Part shown: positions 1-6,274 of the stretch, piece by piece | Layout: every line of letters begins with the position of its first letter | Numbering within the stretch: position 1 is the stretch's first letter | Source of the DNA: Candidatus Latescibacterota bacterium | GTDB taxonomy: Bacteria > Latescibacterota > UBA2968 > UBA8231 | NCBI GenBank assembly: GCA_003529325.1 | Contig: DPVW01000029.1 | Location: forward strand, 1-14,834 | Direction of reading: 5' to 3' | DNA: 14,834 bases | Program-made: the position numbers and the translations under genes | Notes under the pieces: generated by a model | Told to the model about the DNA's origin: nothing | The model's database searches: none | What the model saw: only the letters and a program-made list of their open reading frames with translations

Positions 1-32
1 CTACTTCCGCCGCCCAGCACTAGGACTTTCGA

Positions 33-1007
33 CTAGGAGTTAGCAGGCGCCGACGTGGCGGACAGGATGCGGTAGTTGCCTTCGTCGTCACACGCCTCGT
101 AGAACAGCCGGGAGCGTCCATGTTCGAGGCCGATCACGCAGGGCTCCGAGACCATGTCGCCGTCCCAGCGGTCACCCAGTTCAATGCACGGCTCGCTCTG
201 CTTGTGCCACCTCAGGCCATCCTCTGATGTGGCCGTGAATATGCCGCCGCGCACACTGTCGCTCCAAGCCGAATAGTACATGCGATACGAGCCATCGCCG
301 AGTCTCACGACTTCAGGGGCATATACGGAGAAGCTCTCCCGCGCCGTTTCCTGGGGGATGCACACGCCCTGCTCCTGCGCAAAGCTGAGGCCATCCACCG
401 ACAGCGCACTGATGATGTGGTTGCCGGCGTCGAGACCGGAGCGCAGGGGGAATGTGTAGCGGTGGAAGTACATGCGATATCGAAGTGGTCCGCCTCCTTC
501 GCCCCCCACATACAACACGCGGGGTGTGCCATACGACCACGTCGAGTCACCGAAACGCACGCCTTCTTCCGCACTCCAGAGCAGACCATCCGCCGACAGC
601 GCGCTAAGAATCACGGTTGGACGATCCGGTGAGCGAGCCTCGAAGTACATCCTGAAGCGGCCGTCAGCCAGGGGGATGACATCGGGACAGAGTGTGCGCG
701 CCGACGCGTGGGGTGCAGATAGATCTACGCGTACACCGGGTTCCTTGTGCCACGAGAGGGCATCCGTCGACGACGCACTCAGGATGTATCCCAGGGCATC
801 CCGGTGCCGTCGCGCCGGACCGAGCCCCGTGTAGTACATGCGATACCCACCGCTTGGCAGGTGGATGACGTTGGGTGTCAGAATCCGCTCTGCATCCAGT
901 GGCCGATCCAGGTCGATGGCGATGCGAAGATCCTTAGCGAAGTGCACCCCGGGATCGTCGGTCTGAAAGTGCACAGCAGTCCGCGGGTCAAATGCCTGCA
1001 TGATCAC
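33..1007 (-). CDS. Five-bladed beta-propeller protein, glycoside hydrolase-like (GH43/GH32/sialidase-type fold)
   Basis: The 324-residue protein is built from five tandem repeats of about 60 residues. Each has a strand motif of the form YRMYY or FRMYF (near residues 55, 118, 177, 241 and a diverged RLFYE near 300). The first four are each followed by a segment of the type ILSAxSxDGLxWxxExGV. This periodicity is typical of five-bladed propellers shared by GH43, GH32, GH130 and sialidase-like proteins. Catalytic acids cannot be assigned, so hydrolase activity is not established and a glycan-binding role is possible. No signal peptide is visible. The GTG at 1007 overlaps the upstream gene's stop in a GTGA arrangement; an in-frame ATG at 1001 is an equally good start. 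It is the second gene of a minus-strand pair after the ornithine cyclodeaminase-like gene. Confidence 0.8.
   Translation of the reverse strand: MIMQAFDPRTAVHFQTDDPGVHFAKDLRIAIDLDRPLDAERILTPNVIHLPSGGYRMYYTGLGPARRHRDALGYILSASSTDALSWHKEPGVRVDLSAPHASARTLCPDVIPLADGRFRMYFEARSPDRPTVILSALSADGLLWSAEEGVRFGDSTWSYGTPRVLYVGGEGGGPLRYRMYFHRYTFPLRSGLDAGNHIISALSVDGLSFAQEQGVCIPQETARESFSVYAPEVVRLGDGSYRMYYSAWSDSVRGGIFTATSEDGLRWHKQSEPCIELGDRWDGDMVSEPCVIGLEHGRSRLFYEACDDEGNYRILSATSAPANS
274..846. repeat. Dispersed copies of a 12-base repeat inside the propeller gene
   Basis: GTACATGCGATA occurs at 276-287, 468-479 and 834-845, the last within a longer match GTAGTACATGCGATAC. Each codes on the minus strand for the YRMY(Y/F) blade motif. 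The spacing follows the propeller's repeats, so this is recent or codon-conserved internal duplication, not a mobile repeat. Confidence 0.7.
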
Positions 1008-2056
1008 ACCATCGGTTCAGAAGCCCAAGGCCGGGAACCTTCGTAGATCATGACCGCCGCACACAAATCCTGCGCCGCCATGCCTGTCAGATACGCCGTG
1101 ACGCCGCCACGAGAGACTCGATGGCAGGCCGCATCTGACATGGTCAGCACGGTACCATCTGCACGGCGCGCCAGTCTGATCCCAGCTTCGGTGCCCTGCT
1201 GCACTGCGTATTGAAACTCCCCCGATGCCTGTGCCTGTTCCAGCACGTCGACGATGACGGGGCGCTTTTCGAGGACTTCGGCATGTAGTTGCCGCGTGCG
1301 TGCATCCCCGGCGATGGCGACAACGGTGTCTATTTGGGCGACCAGATTGGCGTCGAGGATGGGTGTCGTCGTTGGTGCCGCCGTCAGCACCGCATCGACG
1401 CCATCAACGCAGGCCTCGATGGAGGGGGACATCTGCAGGTTCTGACACTGCAATTGCGGTCCCAGGCCAGCGGCAAAGGCGTCGCGATTGCTGGCGCTGC
1501 GACTCGTACAGCGAAGTTCCGCCAGCTCGAACAGGTCATCACATGCCAGCGCCAGACAGCGGGCGATTCGACCCGTTCCCAGAATGCCGATCCGTTGTAC
1601 CTCGCCCTCGGCGAGCAACTCGATTGCCAGGGCGCCAGCAGCCCCTGTGCGCATGTCGGTAATATGTCCGGCGTCCAACCGTACGGCTGTATCGGCGCGT
1701 AAATCCTGCAGCTCGATCCAGGCCCGGCGCTCGCCCAGGTTACCCGAACCGAGGGTGGATACTTCCTCGATGATCTTGCGCACGCGATAGTGGCCGGGCC
1801 ATTCGGCGGGCATGTCGAGGCGGAAGTGGCTGCAGCCGTCCCGTTCTTCGATCACCTGCTGGCGCGGTGGATTGATGATGTCACCGCCACCGTGCAACTC
1901 AAAGGCCCGGCGGCCGGCATCGATGAAATCGCGCATCGTGAAGCGATCGCGAAATTCCTCTTCCCGCAAATCAAGATTCGGCATGCGTGCAAAGTAGCCG
2001 AGAGGGCCCAGTGCGTCTATCTTGGCTATCACATGTTGAGTCTTGATATCGCCCAC
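1004..2056 (-). CDS. Ornithine cyclodeaminase / mu-crystallin family NAD(P)-dependent enzyme
   Basis: Family members deaminate ornithine to proline, or reduce or dehydrogenate imino and amino acids (alanine dehydrogenase, ketimine reductase). Numbered from the GTG at 2056, visible family features are PPR at 63-65, a lysine-containing segment HYRVRKI (K94), the conserved DAGHITDMRTGAAGALA block (128-144), the dinucleotide-binding GxGxxA loop (G160, G162, A165), and AGDA followed by LHAEVL late in the protein. The substrate cannot be read from sequence. The longest start leaves only 17 bases to the divergent carbamoylase gene and adds residues not expected in the family; the in-frame ATG at 1984 gives 326 residues, a more usual length and N-terminus, and is at least as likely. 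The end overlaps the GTG of the next minus-strand gene. Confidence 0.88.
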   Translation of the reverse strand: MGDIKTQHVIAKIDALGPLGYFARMPNLDLREEEFRDRFTMRDFIDAGRRAFELHGGGDIINPPRQQVIEERDGCSHFRLDMPAEWPGHYRVRKIIEEVSTLGSGNLGERRAWIELQDLRADTAVRLDAGHITDMRTGAAGALAIELLAEGEVQRIGILGTGRIARCLALACDDLFELAELRCTSRSASNRDAFAAGLGPQLQCQNLQMSPSIEACVDGVDAVLTAAPTTTPILDANLVAQIDTVVAIAGDARTRQLHAEVLEKRPVIVDVLEQAQASGEFQYAVQQGTEAGIRLARRADGTVLTMSDAACHRVSRGGVTAYLTGMAAQDLCAAVMIYEGSRPWASEPMV

Positions 2057-2073
2057 ATCCGCAGCGCTGCCTG

Positions 2074-3021
2074 ATGGCTCGCGTGCTCACCATCGGCGCC
2101 GCCCAGCAGGGCCCGGTGTCGCGCGATGAATCTCGTGCCGACGTCGTCGAGCGACTCATCGCCCTCATGCGGCAGGGGCAAGCCATGGGCTGCGATCTCA
2201 TCGTTTTCACCGAGGTCGCCCTCGTGCCCTTTTTCCCTCATTGGCACATGACCGACGAAGGGGAGATCGACCGCTGGTTCGAACGGGAGATGCCCGGGCC
2301 GGACACGCAACCACTGTTCGATGAGGCCCGGCGACTCGGCGTCGGTTTCCACCTTGGATATGCCGAATTGGCCGCCGAAGAGGGCGAAATCCGGCGCTAC
2401 AATGCCGCCGTTCTGGTGGGTCCAGATGGTGCCATCATCGGTCACTATCGCAAGATTCATCTACCAGGATACGATCGGTATCAGCGTGGTCAGCCATTTC
2501 AGAATCTTGAGAAGCTCTACTTCCGCGTTGGCAATCTCGGTTTCCGCACGTGGAAAGCCTTTGATGGTGTCGTCGGTATGATGATCTGCAACGATCGACG
2601 CTGGCCGGAGAGTTATCGCGTGTTGGCATTGCAGGGGGCGGAGTTGATCCTGATGGGATACAACACGCCGGTGCACAATCCTGCCAACCCCGGTGCCGAC
2701 CATCTGGCACCGTTCCACAACCATCTGAGTTTGCAGGCCGGCGCCTATCAAAACTCAACCTGGGTCGTTGCCGTCGCCAAAGCTGGCACCGAGGAAGGGG
2801 TCGAGCAGATCGGTGGTACGTGCATCGTCGCGCCTTCGGGTCAGATCGTCGCCGAAGCGACGAGTCTCACCGACGAACTCGTCGTCGCCCGCTGCGATCT
2901 CGACCTGGCGCGGCTCTATCGTGAGAGCACATTCGATTTCGCCCGGCATCGCCGCATCGAGCACTACGGACTCATCACCGAACGTACTGGCGTCGAGTCG
3001 CCGGGGGAACGTGGCGGATGA
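2074..3021 (+). CDS. N-carbamoyl-D-amino acid amidohydrolase (D-carbamoylase), nitrilase superfamily
   Basis: Hydrolyses N-carbamoyl-D-amino acids to D-amino acid, CO2 and ammonia, the last step of D-hydantoin degradation. The 315-residue protein aligns by eye along its whole length with known Agrobacterium-type D-carbamoylases, from the N-terminal QQGP to the C-terminal HRRIEHYGLI. The Glu-Lys-Cys triad sits at the family's numbering: E47 in FTEVAL, K127 in YRKIHLPG, C172 in MICNDRRWPE. The segments MPGP (73-76), GYNTPVHNP and SLQAGAYQN are also typical. No signal peptide, so cytoplasmic. The start fits the family N-terminus, though no strong ribosome binding site precedes it. No hydantoinase or racemase lies in the window, so its carbamoyl substrate may have another source. 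Its stop overlaps the RNase D start (ATGA). Confidence 0.93.
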   Translation: MARVLTIGAAQQGPVSRDESRADVVERLIALMRQGQAMGCDLIVFTEVALVPFFPHWHMTDEGEIDRWFEREMPGPDTQPLFDEARRLGVGFHLGYAELAAEEGEIRRYNAAVLVGPDGAIIGHYRKIHLPGYDRYQRGQPFQNLEKLYFRVGNLGFRTWKAFDGVVGMMICNDRRWPESYRVLALQGAELILMGYNTPVHNPANPGADHLAPFHNHLSLQAGAYQNSTWVVAVAKAGTEEGVEQIGGTCIVAPSGQIVAEATSLTDELVVARCDLDLARLYRESTFDFARHRRIEHYGLITERTGVESPGERGG

Positions 3022-4130
3022 TCGACTCACCGCAGGAAATGGGTACGCGCCTGGAGCAAGCGCGACAACTGGGCAAAGTAGCAGTTGATACCGAACTGGT
3101 CTGGGAGCGCACATTCTATCCGGCCCTTGGTGTGGTGCAACTCGGTGTCTCCCGCGAAGGCTGTTATCTGCTCGACGCCGTCGCTCTCGAAGGCCAGATG
3201 CAGCCCCTTGGTGATCTGCTCGCCGACGCGGATACGGTGAAGATTCTACATGATGCAGTCCAGGATCTGACCATTCTGCGCGCCGCGACCTCCGCCTCTC
3301 CAGTCAATCTATTCGACACCCGGATCGCGGCTGGTTTCGTCGGCCTTAGCAGCACCATCTCTCTGCGAGATCTGCTGCTGGACCTGGTGGGCATCGAGTT
3401 GGATAAGACGGAGACCCGCACCGATTGGCTGCGGCGGCCACTGGCCGATACCCAGGTCGGTTATGCCGAGGATGACGTGCGTTATCTGGTCGACGCCTAC
3501 GATGAGTTGTGGCGCCGCGCCAAGGAGCGGGATGTGGAGGCGTGGATGAGCCAGGAGATGGCGACGCTGGATGATGCCGCTCTCTACCAGGAGCGTGATC
3601 CACGCGAGGAGTTTCGACGGGTCAAGGGGTATGGCAAGATGCGTGGTCTCGAGCTTGCGGCGTTGCGGGAGCTGACCGAGTGGCGCGAAGGGGCAGCGCG
3701 TTCCCTCGATCGACCTCGAGGCCGGGTCGCCTCCGACAAGCTGCTGCTTTTTCTGGCGCAACGGCAACCGACCCACATTGATGATCTCGCCGAGGTGCGC
3801 TCCTTTCGCCGCCGCGATATCGAACTTCATGGACAACAGATCATTGATGCCGTGAGTCGCGCCGTTGCCCTCGACAAGGAAGAATGGCCGAGTGGGCCAC
3901 CCAACCAGCGACACGATCGTGAGTTGGAGAGCCGCTGTCGGGCAGCGATGGAGCGTATGCGGGAGGTCGCTGAGGACCGGGGTGTCGATCCGGGATTGGT
4001 GGCGACGAGGGCGGATGTGCGGGGGTTGGTGCGGGAGGGGCCTGAGGTTGGTTCTGGGAATCGATTGATGCGGGGTTGGAGGTGGGGGTTGGTTGGGGAG
4101 GGGTTGGTTGAGGAGTTTTTTCGGGGGTGA
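3018..4130 (+). CDS. rnd: Ribonuclease D (DEDDy 3'-5' exonuclease with HRDC domain)
   Basis: RNase D trims 3' ends of tRNA precursors and other small stable RNAs. The DEDDy exonuclease domain covers about residues 15-175: D24 and E26 in VDTE, D83 in HDAVQDL, and Y149 with D153 in YAEDDVRYL. KTETRTDWLRRPL (130-142) is the usual block before the last motif. An HRDC domain follows (about 205-285), then a C-terminal helical region ending in a Gly/Trp-rich tail. The 370 residues match typical bacterial RNase D length. The ATG overlaps the carbamoylase stop by four bases, so the two are probably co-transcribed, an odd pairing of a housekeeping RNase with an amide hydrolase. The last 60 or so codons lie in a strikingly G/T-rich tract unlike the rest of the gene. 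Confidence 0.93.
   Translation: MIDSPQEMGTRLEQARQLGKVAVDTELVWERTFYPALGVVQLGVSREGCYLLDAVALEGQMQPLGDLLADADTVKILHDAVQDLTILRAATSASPVNLFDTRIAAGFVGLSSTISLRDLLLDLVGIELDKTETRTDWLRRPLADTQVGYAEDDVRYLVDAYDELWRRAKERDVEAWMSQEMATLDDAALYQERDPREEFRRVKGYGKMRGLELAALRELTEWREGAARSLDRPRGRVASDKLLLFLAQRQPTHIDDLAEVRSFRRRDIELHGQQIIDAVSRAVALDKEEWPSGPPNQRHDRELESRCRAAMERMREVAEDRGVDPGLVATRADVRGLVREGPEVGSGNRLMRGWRWGLVGEGLVEEFFRG
4072..4103 (+). other. G-quadruplex-capable motif at the 3' end of rnd
   Basis: Four G-runs of four or five lie close together on the coding strand: 4072-4075, 4084-4088, 4095-4098 and 4100-4103, with loops of 8, 6 and 1 bases. It sits inside the last codons of rnd in a stretch almost free of C. 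It could form in the mRNA; whether it does anything is unknown. Confidence 0.45.
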
Positions 4131-4407
4131 GGTTGGTGGTTGGCGGCGGCGTCCGGTGGGCCGCGGCGCGTACGCCGGGGGTGGGCGGGTGATCTGGGTC
4201 GGCCAATGAGAAATCTGTCCGGCTGTCGAGCCCTTCGGTCTCTGGGAAATCTGAATTGGACGAAGCGCTGGCCGGCGTAATGCGCCACAGCCCCCCGGCG
4301 CCGCCGCCCCCGGACTAAGACCAACCGCCCGGAGTTTAGGAGTGCGGTGCGTGCGCGCTCCGGCTGCGCCGGATCTTGTCAAGGATTCTCCGCGCGCGTA
4401 GAACGCG
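4131..4407. other. Gene-free spacer between rnd and the rpsU terminator
   Basis: I see no coding region with family resemblance and no tRNA-like T-loop here. The first part continues the G-rich composition of the rnd 3' end. Small GC hairpins are visible, for example TCCGGC/GCCGGA with a TGC loop at 4359-4373, but without a T-run. Two similar short strings (GAGAAATCTG near 4208 and GGGAAATCTG near 4242) occur. A small RNA cannot be excluded, but nothing specific supports one. Confidence 0.4.
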
Positions 4408-4449
4408 AAAACGCGATATCGGGCTACCGATACCGCGTTTTTCTTCTTT
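4408..4449. terminator. Bidirectional intrinsic terminator downstream of rpsU
   Basis: AAAACGCG (4408-4415) pairs with CGCGTTTT (4434-4441), and inside it TATCGG (4417-4422) pairs with CCGATA (4427-4432) around a GCTA loop, with a single A-C mismatch between the two helices. A T-rich run follows on the plus strand (TTTTTCTTCTTTC), and the A-run on the left side gives a T-run on the minus strand. It is placed to stop rpsU transcription coming leftward, and could also catch transcripts coming from rnd. Confidence 0.85.
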
Positions 4450-4481
4450 CGGGGCAGGCCAGTGCTGGACTGGTGCTTCGC

Positions 4482-4727
4482 TTAGCGGCGTTTGCGGCCG
4501 CGGCGGTCGAGGCCCTGTTCGGCGAGGTGTGCGATGCGCTCTGCCTTCTTGCGCCGACGGATGCTCTTCTGCAGGTCGAGCTTCTTTTGCACGGAGGGCT
4601 TGGTGTAGAAGCGCTTGCGCTTGATGTCGCGCATCAGTCCCGTGCGCTTGGTCTTGGACGAGAAGCGACGCAGAGCGCGCTCGAAGGGCTCGTCGTCGGA
4701 AAGCTCAACGCTGAAGTTTATGGACAT
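4482..4727 (-). CDS. rpsU: 30S ribosomal protein bS21
   Basis: Small-subunit protein near the mRNA platform and anti-Shine-Dalgarno region, involved in initiation. The 81-residue product is very basic with family landmarks: VELSDDEPFERALRRF near the start, KTKRTGLMRDIKRKRFY, KPSVQKK, and an Arg/Lys-rich C-terminus ending RRGRKRR. It is about ten residues longer than the E. coli protein, as in many other phyla. The ATG at 4727 is chosen because an AGGGG Shine-Dalgarno lies five bases upstream and it gives the standard N-terminus MSINFSVEL; the longer frame to 4814 runs through the promoter. It is a single-gene unit with its own promoter (4786-4814) and terminator (4408-4449), on the opposite strand to both neighbours. 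Confidence 0.95.
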   Translation of the reverse strand: MSINFSVELSDDEPFERALRRFSSKTKRTGLMRDIKRKRFYTKPSVQKKLDLQKSIRRRKKAERIAHLAEQGLDRRGRKRR

Positions 4728-4785
4728 GCGTACCCCTGATTCGATGAACAGTGCCTTTGGCGCTGCTTTTATGTTTGAGCCACAC

Positions 4786-4814
4786 ATAGTACGGGTGATA
4801 CTTCGAAATGGCAA
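4786..4814 (-). promoter_or_regulatory. Sigma70-like promoter for rpsU
   Basis: On the minus strand TTGCCA (4814-4809, five of six to TTGACA) is followed after exactly 17 bases by TACTAT (4791-4786, four of six to TATAAT). Initiation near 4780 would give a leader of about 50 bases before the bS21 ATG. The -35 box overlaps codons 1-3 of the divergent sulfatase gene. This is a pattern match only. Confidence 0.5.
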
Positions 4815-6274
4815 CCAAACCCAATATCCTCTTCATTCACACCGACCAGCAGCGGCCGGACTGGTTGGAGATGAATCCGGACATTCCGGTGCGCACCCCG
4901 CATCTGCGTCAACTGTCGGCTCGAGGCCGCTGGTTGACCAATGCCGTCTGCCCCGCACCTCTGTGTGCTCCCTCACGCGCTTGTCTGGTCGCCGGGCAGC
5001 AATACGACAGGACGCAGGTATGGGGCAACGACACCTATGCCCCCGATGGCCTTCCCAGGTATCACCTGCGGTTGCGAGATGAGGCAGGCTATCATGTGAT
5101 GGCCGTCGGCAAGCATCATGTGGGCAATAACCAGAGTGGAATTCCGCCAAAGCTTCACCGTGGTGTCGATGGGCGTCAGGGTCTGAGGGCCTGGGGTTTC
5201 AGTGATGCGATCTTCAATGCGGGTTTGAACCAGGCGACGATCCTGATGCGTCGTCATGACATGGTACCACAGGATACGTATATGACGTTCCTGCACCAAC
5301 GGGGACTCGCCGAACAGCACATGGCCGACTACGAGCGCCGAAATCAGGAGGGCGTGTGGACAGCTACGTTTCCCACGACACTGCCGGATGATGCGTACTT
5401 CGACAGTTGGATCACACAGAATGCTCTCATCCTCCTCGATCGTGCACCGGCTGACTGTCCCTGGTATCTGGAGGTGAATCTGCAGAACCCACACCACCCG
5501 TGGGATGTGACCGAGTTGATGCATGGCTGGTATCGGGACCCCCCTGTTGACTTTCCACAGCCGATCTACAACACCGAGGACATCACCCCGCAAGTGCACC
5601 AGGAGGTGCGGCGCAACTGGGCGGCCACCGTCGAGCATCTCGACGGCTGTATGGGTCTGCTGCTTGAGCGTCTACGCCAGAGGGGTGAACTCGACAATAC
5701 CGTCGTCATCTTTACCAGCGACCATGGCGAGATGCTTGGTGATTACAACCAGTGGCAGAAGGTCTCTCCTCTGCAGGCCTCGGTCGGTGTACCTCTCATC
5801 GTCGCGGGCCCAGGTGTCAGCCACCGGGAAGCTGATGATGCGCCCATGACGACCCTGGATCTAACGGCCAGTTTTCTCGAATGGGCGGGATTGACGCCGG
5901 CGAGCGAACTCGACAGTCGTTCACTGGTGGGGTATCTGCAAGGGGCGACCGAATCTCATCGCCAGGTCGTGTTTTCCGGTCTCAGTGCCTGGCGCATGGC
6001 CTTCGATGGGCGCTTCAAGCTGGTCCGGGGTTACGATCCGGATAAACGCGTCGGTGGTGATCGATTCGAGCCGCACCACATGTCGGCTGATGAGACGGCA
6101 CGTTGCCACCGCGAGCGCCCCCAGTTGTTGTTTGACCTGCAGCAGAACGAGCGGGTGGACGTATCCGCACAACACGCCGACGTGCTCGCACATCTGCACG
6201 CGGCACTCGACGATCATCTCGCTTTGCGAGGCGACGACGATCGATCGGGTCAGTCGAAGGTGGGCATCGTATAG
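4808..6274 (+). CDS. Type I (formylglycine) sulfatase
   Basis: Hydrolyses sulfate esters, here probably from a sulfated glycan given the lyase-type neighbours. The 488-residue protein has the N-terminal ILFIHTDQQRPD metal site (D13, Q14), then the signature CAPSRACLVAG (53-63), in which C53 is the residue oxidised to formylglycine. Further active-site elements are GKHHVG (K102, H104), PHHPW (228-232), FTSDHGE (D305, H306) and K318 in the following WQK. There is no signal peptide, so it appears cytoplasmic, unlike many glycan sulfatases; a maturing enzyme must be encoded elsewhere. The ATG follows a GGGTGA element nine bases upstream. Its 3' end overlaps the convergent toroid gene by 25 bases. 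The exact substrate is not readable from sequence. Confidence 0.93.
   Translation: MATKPNILFIHTDQQRPDWLEMNPDIPVRTPHLRQLSARGRWLTNAVCPAPLCAPSRACLVAGQQYDRTQVWGNDTYAPDGLPRYHLRLRDEAGYHVMAVGKHHVGNNQSGIPPKLHRGVDGRQGLRAWGFSDAIFNAGLNQATILMRRHDMVPQDTYMTFLHQRGLAEQHMADYERRNQEGVWTATFPTTLPDDAYFDSWITQNALILLDRAPADCPWYLEVNLQNPHHPWDVTELMHGWYRDPPVDFPQPIYNTEDITPQVHQEVRRNWAATVEHLDGCMGLLLERLRQRGELDNTVVIFTSDHGEMLGDYNQWQKVSPLQASVGVPLIVAGPGVSHREADDAPMTTLDLTASFLEWAGLTPASELDSRSLVGYLQGATESHRQVVFSGLSAWRMAFDGRFKLVRGYDPDKRVGGDRFEPHHMSADETARCHRERPQLLFDLQQNERVDVSAQHADVLAHLHAALDDHLALRGDDDRSGQSKVGIV

Noticed and set aside
1..32. Possible end of another minus-strand gene at position 1
   Set aside because: The frame ending at 1-3 is interrupted by a stop within 42 bases.
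4359..4373. Hairpin TCCGGC/GCCGGA as a terminator
   Set aside because: No T-run follows on either strand, and a much better terminator lies 35 bases further on.
3309..4382. 357-codon open frame on the minus strand
   Set aside because: Antisense to RNase D and extends over the G-rich tract, giving a Pro-rich product without family features.
4131..4481. tRNA or structured RNA gene in the spacer
   Set aside because: No T-loop, anticodon arm or acceptor pairing could be recognised.
4775..4807. Leaderless promoter for the sulfatase (TTGAGC, 16 bases, GATACT)
   Set aside because: Only four of six matches in each box, and a GGGTGA ribosome binding site at normal distance makes a leadered mRNA more likely.
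4728..4814. Longer start for rpsU
   Set aside because: The extra residues run through the promoter region and are absent from bS21; the ATG at 4727 has a good Shine-Dalgarno.
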